Part shown: piece after piece, positions 41,921-53,325 of the stretch
Layout: the number at the start of each line of letters is the position of its first letter
How positions within the stretch are numbered: position 1 is the first letter of the stretch
Assembly: GCA_030710605.1 (NCBI GenBank)
Contig: CP092886.1
Coordinates: forward strand, 158,146,000-158,209,999
DNA: 64,000 nucleotides
Source of the DNA: Cordylochernes scorpioides
Lineage: Eukaryota; Arthropoda; Arachnida; Pseudoscorpiones; Chernetidae
Reading direction: 5' to 3'
Program-made: the position numbers and the translations under genes
The notes under the pieces: model-generated
What the model was told of the DNA's origin: nothing
What the model saw: the letters and a program-made list of their open reading frames with translations, nothing else
Database searches by the model: none

Positions 41921-41969
41921 TGTTAAAAAATAGTACAAATGTAATATTGTACTCGGATAAGGTGCATAA

Positions 41970-42113
41970 ATTAAGAAAAAGGCTTCTTCTTATCGAGCAA
42001 CTGTAAGTTGCTGATGGCTTGCGCCATCTATCGGAATAAATATCAACTATTGTCGTTGATTTTTAATTATTCCAACTTTCAGTTGCTCGATAAGAAGAAG
42101 CCTTTTTCTTAAT
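41970..42113. mobile_element. Palindromic MITE inside Copia gag
   Basis: Perfect 34-bp inverted repeats: 41970-42003 (ATTAAGAAAAAGGCTTC...) and 42080-42113. They extend about 7 bp further with one mismatch. Each end carries TTAA (41971-41974 and its mirror), so a TTAA-targeting, piggyBac-like origin is possible. About 76 bp separates the repeats. The words AAGTTTGTTAAA flank the wider region on both sides. Confidence 0.85.
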
Positions 42114-42458
42114 AAAAAAAAAGTTTGTTAAAGTTTTCTCACTTTTTGGTGTCGAGTCCCATGCTGTGCTGAAGTAATTAAAGTAGTCTGGCAAAATGCT
42201 CAGTATTTTAGAAATTACAAAGCTTTCCTCAATGTCTTGTTTTACATTATTTAGTTTGAATACTAAATTTTGCATTCTGCTTATATTTGTTGCCATATCT
42301 GTATTTTTGTCAAATTTGAATCCATGAAATTCTTGTAGTAATTTGCATTTTAATTGCTCATCTTCTCTTTGATAAATGGCTACTAGTTTTTCATACATTT
42401 CTTTTGAAGTTTTGCAATTTAGAATATGTGTTAAAACATTCTTTTCAATGGTTAACAT
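42063..42458 (-). pseudogene. Copia Gag, 5' part
   Basis: The minus-strand frame reads LNCKTSKEMYEKLVAIYQ and a Copia UBN2-type Gag helical region with LPDYFNYFSTAWDSTP. It is cut by the palindromic MITE at 42113. The last ~18 codons of the frame are MITE sequence. Confidence 0.82.
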
Positions 42459-42730
42459 TATGTATTTTTGTGCTTTTGCGTCTTTTAGGCTCTATTTATC
42501 TTTTCCAGTTTCATCTTTCAAGTCTTCAAACAACGATTTTCCATTTACAATATCTAGAAGGCCATTTGCTTTGAAAATAATTGTTATCTGAAAATTCCAT
42601 AAATCAAAATTTTCAGGATTTTTAAGCCTCACAATATTTGCGATATCTTCGCTTACAGCCATTTTTGTTTTTATTTATATTTTATATATATATTTTACCG
42701 CGATTCAAAAAGAACCACGCTCTGCTACCA

Positions 42731-43010
42731 TGTTGGGAATCTCTTATGGTTCAGACAATGAAACAACAAATAACAAGTTTACTTACAGCTGAAGTGGTTT
42801 TAAAGAATTAGGCAATTTTACCTTTTAAGAAAGTATTTTAAATTTATTATTTTCAAAGAGAGAAAGAAAAGAACATTTAAGAATTTACATTACAATTACT
42901 AATTTTGTAAACAAAACCAACACTCCTTTGTTTTCGTTTTTTATATTACAGTGTTGTCAGTCTAAAAGTATTTCAAGATCATTGATTTACTATTCTTCTT
43001 TTTTTCAACA
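42731..43010 (-). repeat. Copia LTR (5' of element)
   Basis: 280 bp. The element-strand 5' LTR; primer-binding sequence adjoins at 42719-42730. Confidence 0.95.
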
Positions 43011-43200
43011 GTTATGGAGGGCGAAACCATTGATTCCAACAGCAATAAATCTGAAATCCTTTTGTAATAATCCTATAAAAATTGTAGGAGAAAGAAAAGT
43101 TTTTGTTAAGGAAGCCAATAAGTCACTTAGATTGATAGTGGTAGATGAAAGTATCCCAGAAATTTTACTAGGAAGGGAATGGTTGAAAATTATAATATAA
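43011..43200 (+). pseudogene. Gypsy protease fragment (Copia target)
   Basis: The frame reads WRAKPLIPTAINLKSF, IKIVGERKVFVK and SIPEILLGREWLK, the C-terminal part of a Ty3/Gypsy retropepsin. The upstream part should be left of 38569, mostly in the gap. A different family from Gypsy-1 and Gypsy-3 judging by wording. Confidence 0.75.
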
Positions 43201-43428
43201 ATTACAGTAAATTATTAAATGTAAATAAAATTTCGGAATCTTGCATAGACTCTTTATATATAATGAGAGAGATCAAATATGTATTTTTTATATTCAATCT
43301 CTCTCATTTAATTATACAGGTTTGTCCTAATTAAAGTAGAATTAAAAAAAAAGAAAATCCTGTAATTAAATGATATTTAATCGGAAAATGATATTTAGAA
43401 TTTTTTTTTTGTTTGGTAATTAATCCAC
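43201..43428. other. AT-rich stretch with 11-bp inverted repeat
   Basis: ATGAGAGAGAT (43263-43273) and ATCTCTCTCAT (43297-43307) form a hairpin with a 23-base loop. No gene. Confidence 0.6.
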
Positions 43429-43805
43429 TATTGTGATTTCATCGCCACTCTGGGTTGTGACTACGATCTAAGTTCTATAGAGGGGATCACTAACCTCTAT
43501 TCTTGGTCGGCGGGGTTGAAGGTTCAAAGTTGAAGTGTGATGCTTTTACCACTTTTAAAATAAATGACGAAAACAGGAGGGAAAATTATATTTATTATCA
43601 ATTAAGAAAATAGTAAAGGATTATTTAATGAAATATATATTTAAATGTATTTACACTATGAGAATCGAGGAATCAGGGCAAATCCTCCCGTTCGAAAGTT
43701 GTTCACAAGTTCTTCTGTTTTTGTTTTCCTCATTACAGCCGCTGCATCCAGTAGCCCCCTCCGTCAGCCTCCCATTCGCTGCCTCAAACTCCTTCTTTTC
43801 CTACA
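43429..43805 (-). repeat. BEL-2 3' LTR
   Basis: About 375 bp. Differs from the right LTR by many substitutions and short indels, so BEL-2 is older than the Copia insertion. Confidence 0.85.
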
Positions 43806-43997
43806 TTTCTCCCACCTTTGAGTTGGCGCCTCAACGATTCAAACATGGAAAGGAAAAGTTCAGTAGATCCAATCGGTAGGGACTCTTGATGTGTCGTCCA
43901 TATCTTGACACAACATTCGGGTTCCAATGTGATGTTGCTCTTGCTATGATATCAAAGGGCCCTCTTCAGGTTTCAATCGATCGCTCGTAAGAGGGTC

Positions 43998-45930
43998 TCA
44001 ACATCTTATCTCTGGCGCTATCTCTAAATTGTAGAGTTTTTGAATAGGTTGTATTTTAACACCTGATGAAGTTTCCACTTTCGCAACCTTCACAAGTCCA
44101 TCTTTTCCTGGATAGAGTTGGATTATTCTGGCTAATGGCCAGTTTAGTCTTTTTAAACTCTCTTGTCCAATGAGCACCATGTCTCCCACCTTGAATGGTA
44201 TGGTAGTCTTCAGGCGTCTCGTTTCTTGTCTCAGGAATCCAAAATATTTTATACGAAATCGTTCTCTAAGATCTGCTCTTCACGTTTGATATATTGATAT
44301 TTGCGGGAGAGGGTCTGGTTATCAATCAAGTCCAGGTCTGGTACGCCAACCTCTCTGACCTCATGTGAGACTAACTAAGGTGTCAATGGAACGAGATCCT
44401 CACTTTCTTCAGTTAGGTAGGTCAGGGGGCGTGAGTTCATCAAGTTTTCGATGTCACACACCACATTACCGTTTACAGTTCTTCATATCCCAAGGAGGTT
44501 TGACCGAGAATCCTAAAGAGTAATTATTTCATCATTTCAATCAAACTCTCCCACCATCCACCCCATCAAGGAGCACCAGGCGGTATGAATTTCCAGGTGA
44601 TGTTTTTCAATGTGGGATGACATTTTAATCTCGAAAAATCAATCTTCTTTAATGTATTAGCCGTGCCTCGGAAATTAGTCCCTTTATCTGAATACACAAT
44701 CAATGGTCGGCCTTTTCGAGCAATAAATCGGCGAAAAGCTTGGAGGAAGGCTTCCATAGACAGAGATGTCACAAGTTTCAGATGAACTCGTCTATACACT
44801 GCGCATGTAAAGATGACAATCCATGCTTTCTTCTCATTCTTTAAGATAAGATGTCTAGTTAGATCAACTCCTACTATTTCGAAAACTGCAGCATATCGTA
44901 CTCTGTCTTCTGGTAATGAAGTTAATTCGACAGTAGCTGGTGTCGCGGTGAATCGTTTACAGCGAATGCATTGATTGATGATCTTCTTGGCGGTTTTTCT
45001 GGACCTTAGTATCCAATAGTTTTCTCTCAGAATACCGAGGAGTGTTTGCATACCAGCGTGCCCGTGGGTTTCATGGTTCTACCTGATGAGCAAAGAGACC
45101 AAGAAGTGATCTGAGGGCAATAAAATGGGCATTCTAAAATTAGCGAAATCTTTTCTTCTGCAAATTTTAGTTTTTATTCTCAAAACCCCTGAAGAGTCTA
45201 CTAGCAACTTAAAGCCTTTTAGTTTCTTAACTTCATGCCCTGAAAACGATTCTCTCTGGATAAGTCTCATAAGTAATATTTCTGACTTAATGATTTCTTC
45301 TGTACTGAGATCTGAAATTATCTTTCTTCTATCAATCTTGGCGTTGTTGAAGAATTTGTATATCCAGGCGGTAATTCGTACTATTCTAAAAAATTGAAAT
45401 AACTTACAAATAAATTTTCATTTTCTCTTGTCGTACACAAGGTGTTCAAGATGGTCTTGCGCCTTTCAGAATAAACAATCTCCAAACCAGGAATAATGGT
45501 TGATTTGGGTCACTCATCTTGAGATACCTTTAACCATGCAGGTCCCTCCCACCATCTTGTCTTAAGTGTTTCTGCTGAACATCCCCGGGAGGTCTGCCGT
45601 GTTTAATCGGCCTGGTAGGTGGCGCCAAGATTCAGGGTAGCTAAGATTATGAATTTCCTTGACAGGTTCATCACAAAGACTGCCCAGTTGTCTTCCCTTT
45701 GTATCCAACAGAGAGCATTGGTCGAATCGGTCCAATAAAATCTTCAAATTTCTATGCTAGGCAAGTGTTTCAGTTTGCTAAACCACTTCCAAAATCTTTG
45801 TACTAAACATCCGGGTAGAACTTCTTCCCACGTCAACTTCGGTGTCCAAGTTTCCTGTAATATCAGCTTGGGAATTAAAGTCACAGGACAAGCAACTCCT
45901 AATGGATCAAATATTTTGCTAGCAATTGAA
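43998..45930 (-). pseudogene. BEL-2 RNase H remnant, integrase and C-terminal domain
   Basis: 45930-45760 reads text typical of the RT/RNase H junction. 45747-45562 has WRHLPGRLNTAD, the linker. 45270-45079 and 45051-44566 hold the integrase finger (CIRCKRF) and core: GVDLTRHL (Asp 1), YSDKGTNFRG (Asp 2), FIPPGAP. 44189-43998 has GDMVLIGQE...WPLARIIQLYPGKDGLVKVAKV, the DUF5641-like end. Frame changes throughout. Confidence 0.82.
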
Positions 45931-45938
45931 AGTACTTT

Positions 45939-46859
45939 TTACTTGGTGGTTGGTCCAATTAATTCAAAATCTTCCAAACCAATTGTCAGTGTGTCTCTAT
46001 CAGTAGGAATATTTTCCTTGTCTTGCACCCAGTGTAGAGCTACCTCATAGCGTCCCTTAATATCTCGCGTCGTGGTGTGGGCGAAATGTTGTTTCATTTC
46101 AGCTTGTAATGACTCCGACTTCTCAACCTCCGCGTCAGAGACTCTAATTTCCACAAGTTTTCTAAATCTAAAGTTTTCTAAAGATAAAAGTGTGGTAACG
46201 CAAAGTGAGCTGGTGTCATCTCTCACCTCCGTTGGAGGAATCTTTCCCATCACAGTCCATCCTAGTTTGGTACGGATTGCCACAAGTCCAAATGAGATTC
46301 TTCTCTGTTCGTCAGTTAGCAATCTCCCGGCGATGTCCGCACCTATATGAACTTCTATACGGTCTCTCATCAAATCAGACACGTCGAGTTCTTCACTCCC
46401 TTCTAAAAATGATCTAGGACACACCGGAGGTCTGCTTCCACAGATAAGGAGTTGACCTAGTGCTTCAAACTTACAGCCATAGGAATTATTGATGTCAGAT
46501 AAATGAATGGTATAGACCTCATGTTCAACTACGTCGGTACTCGATCCTACAAACAAGGAATGCCGGAAGAACTCTTTCCTACATTGTTCATATTCCATTT
46601 CCATTGCTATGCTATGTAAAATATATGATCTTTGGGATCCGTTGTTTATAGCCCGTGACGTCTTCTCCGTTCCGTTCCCTTTGAGGGTCATTCTCAAAGT
46701 AGGTAACAAGACGTCTGGGGAGGTTGATAAGTTGGCGAGAGTTTCATCTTGCACCGTTGAAGACTCAGAAGATCCTCCTCTATCTAAAATCCATTTTGTG
46801 CACATGACATTCAGGTGGGAAGACATGTTGAGATCAAACAACGTACTACATTTCTGCAA
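45939..46859 (-). pseudogene. BEL-2 protease (DUF1758-like), active-site Asp lost
   Basis: 306 codons. The retropepsin position reads INNGSQRSYI, with Asn where BEL proteases have Asp. It continues with DVSDLMRDRIEVHIGADIAGRLL and RTKLGWTVMGKIPP, the conserved end of the domain. It then runs directly into late-pol text: the RT palm motifs (including the YVDD box) that should follow are absent, so a large internal deletion joins the linker after the protease to a region near RNase H. Confidence 0.8.
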
Positions 46860-46919
46860 AATTTACTTAAATGAGAAGGCCGAAGACATTTATAACAAAC
46901 ACCTTTTTTCCTCATGAGT

Positions 46920-48052
46920 GATCTCTTTTCGTATAAACTCAAATTAGCGGCAAAGTCACACTTAGGGATTCCATGATTGTCTTTACCACAAAATACACAT
47001 TCATTCTATTTGTGAACTGAATTCAAAAGTTCTGAAGCTGACGCAATTGGTTTTTCATTGTAGAATCTGGTCTTTTGTTGTTTGTTTAAAAAAATAGGTT
47101 TAGAAGTTGATGACCTTCTAGGCAGGAATTCAGTTGATTCATTCCCGGTACCGATTTCGTTTCTACACCCGTGCAGTTAATTGTATTTCTAGAAATGTAA
47201 TCTAGTCATTAATTACGTAACCTGTCGGGAGTTCTTTGTTTAACTCCAAATTAAGGTCGGCAGGTAGAAGCTTTATTATTATCGGACACAACAGTTGTCC
47301 ATAAACATCAATGGACACGTTTAGTGACTCAAGACTACTTATTTGAACAGAAAGGTTGTCAAAAAGTTCGCGGAAGGTTCCTACATCGCTTGACGTTTTG
47401 AGTGTTCATATGTCGGCTAATCAAAATGTCTTCTCTCCCAAATCTGACTTTAAGCAATTTTATAGCTTTCTCATAATTGTCCGCAGATAAAGCGAAAACT
47501 TCAACTGTGTTTTGTGCAGTTGCGCCGAGATGTGACTTCAGATAGTTAAATTTATCGATTGGGTTCAGTAAGTTGTTCTGGTAAATAGCTGCATCAAAAG
47601 AATTCCAGAACGTCAGCCTTTCACTAAAGTTTCCATAAAATTACGATATCATCAATTTCGGAAGCTTCACAGTCGTGCAGGAAAGTACATAATGTCTCAT
47701 TTCGGGTTCATCTATTCGTGAGTTCGAATTCAGTATACGTATTTTCGCCACGAGAATCTGATTGGCGAATCTTTTTATTTGCCCTAAATCTCCAAGTAAT
47801 ACATTTCTCTCGATATTCCTCTACGCCCTGTAATTCCCTCTCTGAATCGTCAGTTTCAAGAAGCGTTTCTATTTCGCGATCAACTAATTTAAGTTCGTTA
47901 AATGATTCATTCAATTGTTCTAATAATTCTTCAAGTTCAATTCTCATTAGCGTGTCAAGTCCACTTTCAATCTTATTGCATGTTTTTGTTAAATATGATC
48001 TGTTAATAGCACGCTTCTTCTTTAGACGTAAAATTAATTCTTCCGCCATCAT
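46920..48052 (-). pseudogene. BEL-2 Gag
   Basis: ATG near 48052 starts a 114-codon charged coiled-coil N-terminus. Further along, in other phases, about 47640-47440 reads a DUF1759-like core (LTFWNSFDAAIYQN, KFNYLKSHLGATA, RFGRED). Zinc-knuckle text near 46980-46900 is degraded. Multiple stops. Confidence 0.78.
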
Positions 48053-48173
48053 GTAAACAAAGGATTAGGCTAACTGGCAGGTGGGGTTAGCTAGCGAATT
48101 CCAAAGTGGTCAGCTCAGAATGTTTTTTTTTTCAGGAATTTACCTTTAACAGTCCTGGCTGGGATGCCAAAAA

Positions 48174-48536
48174 TATTGCGATTTCACCGCCTCTCTGTGT
48201 TGTGACGACGATCTAAGTTCTATAGAGGGAGTCGCTCACCTCTATTCTTGGTCGGCGGGGTTGAAGGTTCAAAGTTGAGGTGTCGCTGATTGTACCACTT
48301 TTAAAATATATGACGAAAACAGGAGGCAAAATAATATTTATTTTAAATTAAGAAAATAGTAATTGATTATTTAAATGTATTTACACTATGAGAATCGGGG
48401 AATCAGAGCAAATTCTCCTGTTCGAAAGTTGCTTACAAATTCTTCTATTTTTTTTTCTCTCATTCCAGCCGCTGCATCCCCGTAGCCCCCTCCGTCGGCC
48501 TCCCATTCGCTGCCTCGAACTCTTTCTTTTCTGACA
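48174..48536 (-). repeat. BEL-2 5' LTR
   Basis: About 363 bp. Adjacent on the inner side is the primer-binding-like sequence. Confidence 0.85.
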
Positions 48537-48800
48537 CCACATTCCTGTACATTCCAAGAGCTTGAGTTAGCCAAATGAATAATTAAACCGCCTATCAATA
48601 AAATATTCATTGAAAATTTACAAATTGATTTTATTTTAAATTTTATCACGTGTTCAAAAATAATTTTGCCTTTAGGGTGTTCTCTCTCTCGAGGTGCAAG
48701 GATGCACGGGCGCGCGCTCCTGCCCCAACCTTTGCTGGCTTGAATTTTCAACAGCCTCCGAATAGAACAGGAGAGAAATTTCATATTTTATTAGGGATTC
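48537..48800. other. Unassigned stretch between BEL-2 and LINE fragment
   Basis: Contains a GC-rich patch (GCACGGGCGCGCGCTCC, about 48704). No gene recognised. Confidence 0.4.
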
Positions 48801-49600
48801 CCCATCCAAAGAATATCTCCATCGACTAGCTGGGCCGGGCCGATCTCGTCGATGGAGTGAATCAACTCCCCATGGAGGAGGAAAACACCGGCTTCATCAA
48901 AGTCGAGCACGGGAGGAAGAGGCCATCCACAGGGAGCACCAGCTAGTCCTCCTGGAGACCAGCCTTCCGAGGACCGTTTGCACGCTCGTGTCCCTGCTTA
49001 TCGCACAGGGAACACTTGATGCCGTAGGTCACGTAGACGTGCGTGACTACTCGCTTGGCCATTCGACTCCGAGACGGCAGGCCGGGAAACTAAGAGGGGC
49101 TGCGTCCAGGCAGCGGCCACGAAGCCAGACTCCAGCCGGGCAGGGATCTGGGAGAACTTTACTCCGTCGCACAGAGTTATAAAAGCTTCCCGAGGAGAAT
49201 CAGCCCAGCAGGAGTCCTCTAGTTGCATCATCTTCTGGATGATGGAGATGACGTGTCCATAGGGCCGCAGGGTAGCGACGAGGTCAGCATTCTTCACGAA
49301 GAAGAGCACGTTCCCGAGCACGATTCTTTCGGCCCTCTTCTCGAAGAGGAAGGCACGCAAGGTGGCGTCTTCGATGTTGAGACCCTCCTCTATTAGCTTG
49401 TCGGCGAGCTGCACGCTGGAGAGGCCGACCAGGATGTTCCCCTCCATCTTCTTCAGCTAATAGATGGTTTCTTTGCCCAGCTTCTGTTTCAACGCCAGAA
49501 TGTACTGGGCCTGGCCGAAGGCCGGGCAGAATTCAAGGTAGACACATTGCTCCACCTTTCCCGCCGCCTACTTGGCTCTGAACGCCGTCTGTTTATGCCG
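48800..49600 (-). pseudogene. LINE ORF1-like (Gag-like, zinc-knuckle) fragment
   Basis: The minus-strand frame 49447-48998 contains NIEDATLRAFLFEKRAERIVLGNVLFFV, then DLVATLRPYGHVISI and REAFITLCDGVKFSQIPARL, the RRM-like middle of ORF1 proteins from some non-LTR retrotransposons. Upstream (49590-49450), YLEFCPAFGQAQYILALKQ continues it. Downstream a CxLCDKQGHERAN knuckle remnant is readable near 48990. GC content is well above its surroundings. It is a different LINE from the one that follows. Confidence 0.65.
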
Positions 49601-49602
49601 AG

Positions 49603-50147
49603 TCATCGTACATTTTTGTACCTTGGACGTCGGCATGGGGCGTTGAGTGAGGGTTGGTTTCTCTCCGTCCAATCATTCAATCTTGTCTTCAAGATAGATG
49701 TAAATAATTTCGATAGGTTAGAAATCAGGGATATTCCTCTGTAATTTGACGGTTTGTCCGGATCTCCATTTTCAAATATTGGGTGGATTATCGTTTTTGT
49801 CCATTGTTGAGGAACTTGGGATGTCCCTAAGATTTTATTAAATAAGTTCCTGAGAAAAATTGTATGTTCTTCTAATAAATATTTAATCGCTTCGTTAGGA
49901 ATTTCATCAAGTCCTGTAGCCTTATTTTTACCCAATTTGGAAATTTCCGTGGTGACCTCAGTTAGAGATATTTCACAATCTAATTCGGGTCAATGTTCAA
50001 TATCTCAAGTGGTAACTGTACAACTTTTGTTAAATTTGAACCAAGTAACTCCCGATAGAAGACCTGCCAGTCTGCAGTAGAAATTTCACCTTGTAGGTTA
50101 TTCCTATATTTAAGTGAATTAATAGTCTTCCAAAATTGGGAAGGATC
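49603..50147 (-). pseudogene. LINE reverse transcriptase N-terminal part, truncated
   Basis: The minus-strand frame 49935-49603 reads GKNKATGLDEIPNEAIKYLL, VPQQWTKTIIHPIFENGD and NYRGISLISNLSKLFTSIL, the fingers of a Jockey/R1-type RT. The segment between it and the endonuclease (50147-49940) is present with one or two breaks. The element ends abruptly near 49660-49640 against the ORF1-like fragment, so palm and thumb are missing. Confidence 0.88.
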
Positions 50148-50149
50148 TT

Positions 50150-51346
50150 TTACATTACTGAGGATAACTTGAATTTTGTCAGTATATTCCCTTTTTTGAG
50201 CTTTAGGATAGCTGAATATTTCTTCTTACTCGACAAGTATGCAATTTTATCGGCCGAGATATTATGTTTTACGTATAATTTAAGATTTTGTTTCATTTCC
50301 TTTTTAGCCAAATAACAGTCTTTGTCGAACCATGGCTTAGATTTTATATTTTTTGTTTTTGCCTCCATCCGCGTCCCCGAGCGTAACATTGCTGTTTGAA
50401 TTAAACCAGTAAAATCCCCAGCCTGAGTATTAATTGTGGAGTCAGCTGGATGTTCGGGAGTTAATTCTTTTAAAGTTTCTATATATGTTGGGATTTTATC
50501 TACTGACCAGGAAAATTTAATTTTGGCCCTAGGCTCCATGTAACAATTTTCAGTTTTATTATTAGGGCCGATAAACTTTAAAATTATTGGTAAGTGATCC
50601 GAATATGGCATACAACCAATTTCAAAATCTGCTATGTGTTCAAGCACCGCAGGTGAGACAATCGCCAGATCTAACACAGAAGAGCCTCTTCCGGAGATGA
50701 ATGTAAATTTACCACTTTTATCATTAATGGATCTACCGTTTATTATAGTTAAGTGATTTTTATCAAGAAAGTCAATAAATATTTCCGCTTTGGCAGATTT
50801 TGTTAGATCACAGGAATTTCGGGTGGTTGAAATAAGGTTTGAAGTATCTATCAAATTATGGTAACCCCCCAGATTGCCAATACGGACATTCAGGTCGCCG
50901 ACCAGTATTATTTCAAACCCGTTATATATCTTATTTTCCATCAAATGAAATAGTCGTCCAAGTTTTGTAGCATGCGTATCGTTTGGGGGTAGATATACGA
51001 ATATTACGCAGATCGCTGGTGAGTCATTGTCTAAACTTGGCTTGAGTGTGACTGCAATCCAAGAGGTTTCGATTTCAACATTGTCAATTTGGGGCTGTAG
51101 TTGTTTATTTATGCCGAGAATTATACCTCCGGAGCCTCTTCCTTTATCTGATGACTTTACAGCAGGTGATTGGTACATTCCGAAGTTCGCCAGGTTCAAG
51201 TCGATATTGAAGTGGCACCAAGTTTCTGTAAGCGCGAACATCTCAAATTGTTTCAAATATTCGAACAGTGGAAAGAGAGAATTTATCCTAAAGAAGCCAT
51301 TTATATTCCAATACATGAATCGTTCGTTTTTAGCTATGTCAACCAT
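50150..51346 (-). CDS. LINE APE-type endonuclease (ORF2 N-terminus)
   Basis: 398 codons. Apurinic-endonuclease-like nickase motifs: YWNINGF, LTETW, GSGGIILGINK, IILVGDLNVRIG (GDFN-like), SVLDLAIVS and YSDHLPIILKF (SDH). This generates the target nick for reverse transcription in LINEs. It is uninterrupted to a stop at 50150, after which the RT continues. ATG chosen at 51346. Confidence 0.9.
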   Translation of the reverse strand: MVDIAKNERFMYWNINGFFRINSLFPLFEYLKQFEMFALTETWCHFNIDLNLANFGMYQSPAVKSSDKGRGSGGIILGINKQLQPQIDNVEIETSWIAVTLKPSLDNDSPAICVIFVYLPPNDTHATKLGRLFHLMENKIYNGFEIILVGDLNVRIGNLGGYHNLIDTSNLISTTRNSCDLTKSAKAEIFIDFLDKNHLTIINGRSINDKSGKFTFISGRGSSVLDLAIVSPAVLEHIADFEIGCMPYSDHLPIILKFIGPNNKTENCYMEPRAKIKFSWSVDKIPTYIETLKELTPEHPADSTINTQAGDFTGLIQTAMLRSGTRMEAKTKNIKSKPWFDKDCYLAKKEMKQNLKLYVKHNISADKIAYLSSKKKYSAILKLKKGNILTKFKLSSVM

Positions 51347-51554
51347 TGGTTTTATTTTTTCGATCTTAGTTTTATTATGTTTCAGATTTGTGCCCTTAGG
51401 TTGACTTTTTTTAATAGTATGAGTCTTGCTATGTGAAATATGAGGAGTTCCTGTGAGTTGAGTTTTGTTTATAGTTTGTACATCTTCATTTGTATGTATT
51501 TTATTACCTGAATATTTACATCTCTCTCTCTATTTACAGAGATCCGCTGGTGTG

Positions 51555-51760
51555 CCTCTAGCTATATTAGTTCTCCTTTGGCATTCACCACCTGTCCCTC
51601 CACTACCATGTAGTTGATGCCGTTTAGGAGAAGTTTATTATCCCTCAACTTCGATCCTATACCTTTCTTGTAAAGTTCCCTTCTCTTTTCTATCAAGATT
51701 TTTCTCTGCTCTCTAATCTGGAGACCATGCTCTAGTGTATACGATTTTTTTTTATTTCAC
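51555..51760 (-). pseudogene. LINE ORF1 C-terminal fragment
   Basis: On the minus strand a phase reads HGLQIREQRKILIEKRREL, KLRDNKLLLNGINYMVVEG, resembling the C-terminal domain of LINE ORF1 proteins. It lies upstream of the endonuclease on the same strand, as expected for ORF1 then ORF2. Confidence 0.6.
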
Positions 51761-52039
51761 GAGTTATATTTGTGTATTGCGTGTGCGTTATTCTGGCCTT
51801 TTCAGTTTTTCGAATTGATGGAAATAATTTATTTTTTTTATTAGTGTGTACCACATTTTAGTTCTAAGTTTCAAATGTTGGAGAAATAATTTCTTCCTTT
51901 TATATGGATCTTGAAATATTGGGACGCGAAGTTAGGCCTAGAACAATGTTTTCCCACACCACAGGGCTTCCCACAAATTCCAGATATAGAGCCCCTAGGG
52001 ACACATCTGTAAAGGGGGGCCACATCTGTGGGGGGACGA

Positions 52040-53325
52040 AAATAGCAGTACTTGGAGAAAACAACACATGTAAAACACATGTGGACACTCTAGGCGGGAA
52101 CTGGCGATGGCCAAAAAGACAGTTGACATCCAGCTTCCGAATCGAAAGGTGGGTTTTTACTCCCTCTGCCTCCTCGCGTCTGCGAGAGGACTTCACTCTT
52201 AAATATTTCATCCTCTTTTAAACTTTCCTGCTATTTTTCTTAAAGTGTATAGGCCATTTTATATTAGATTATACCAATGTATAATAATTTCATATATATT
52301 TATATACTTTTAATTATTTTTATTCTCGTTAAAGTGATTTCGCTCGACAAGTTTAAAAGTATACTGATTTTTTTTTTTCGCTAATACGATTTTTTATTTT
52401 CTCTTATTCTTCTGTTATCGCGAGAATGTTTAGTTTTTATTAAGATAAGCATAATTACGGAGCCTTTTCTGCTATCTCTTTTAAAATGTATAGGCCATGT
52501 GATTTATTTTGATTATACCAAAATAATAATAATTTTATATATTTTTAATTATTTTTCATTCGTTAAAGTGATTTCGCTCGACAAGTTTAAAAGTATACTG
52601 AATTTTTTTTCGATAATACAATTGTCTATTTTCTCTTATTCTTCAATTATCGCGAGAATATTTAGTTTTTTTTTATTAAGATGAGTGTATTTTATTTTTC
52701 TGAATGATTTTATTAGATATATCTAAGCATATATAACTTATAATCTTTTCTTGATAATCCAATTGTTTATTATTTTTTCTTTTCATGCTATCACTAGGAT
52801 AATTAGTTTTACTAAAATAAGAATATTTCGGAGCTTTTCTGCTCTCTCTCTTGAAGTGTATACGCGCTATAATTTTTTTCGAAACACTACTTATCTCAAT
52901 GTATTTGCATAATCTTGTCGTTATATGAATATAATGTTCAGACATAAATGTCCGCTAGGATTCATAATTGTAATTATTTAGTCTTACTTACCCATGGACC
53001 TTCTACCTTAGTTTATTTGAAATTGTAATCAGATTATTTCTTTTATGTAATGGTTTTGTAAAATATTTCCAGTCATGCCCATTAAGCAATACAGCAGTAT
53101 TTAGACAAGCATTTTTTTTTCTTATTTTTTTTTAATTATACGGATATGATAATATGGTAAAAAATTTTGCTTCCTTAAAGTGTTGAATTTCGTCACCTTC
53201 CCATCCCTTTATGGTACAATTTACAATATAGATATTCGCGTGACGGTACAATCACGGTAAGATTTCAAGATGGCGGCCGATGGGACGCGCTCGACGCTCG
53301 ACTTTCAATTCATGTTACTTCCCAT
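52040..53325. repeat. Dispersed non-coding repeat, copy 2
   Basis: Collinear with 1-2025 but shorter; part of the middle (corresponding to about 1250-1850) is missing. The tandem units and the final block with CAAGATGGCGGC (53266-53277) are retained. The preceding ~100 bp holds two CACATCTGT...GGGGG words. Confidence 0.75.

Larger units (their letters stand above)
38574..43010 (-). mobile_element. Ty1/Copia LTR retrotransposon, minus strand, with 5-bp target duplication
   Basis: The LTRs are at 38574-38861 and 42731-43010, both TGTTGGGAAT...TTCAACA on the plus strand. The target duplication GTTAT is at 38569-38573 and 43011-43015. Next to the 42731 LTR, the element strand reads TGGTAGCAGAGC, matching the initiator-Met tRNA primer site used by Copia-type elements. 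Coding segments follow the Copia order: gag, protease, integrase, RT, RNase H, from right to left. The GA run in the left LTR is longer (38699-38718). Confidence 0.95.
43429..48536 (-). mobile_element. BEL/Pao element BEL-2, minus strand, RT core missing
   Basis: Direct repeats at about 43429-43805 and 48174-48536 are its LTRs (shared GTTCTATAGAGG, CTTGGTCGGCGGGGTTGAAGG and ACACTATGAGAATCG). On the element strand, TGGCATCCCAGCCAGGAC beside the right LTR (48148-48167) looks like the primer binding site. CCAC occurs at both outer edges (43425-43428, 48537-48540), a possible 4-bp target duplication. Coding order from right to left is gag, protease, RNase H remnant, integrase, DUF5641-like. Confidence 0.87.

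Noticed and set aside
48386-48784. 132-codon minus-strand frame with a possible membrane segment
   Set aside because: It crosses the BEL-2 LTR boundary and has no recognisable domain, so it is probably fortuitous.
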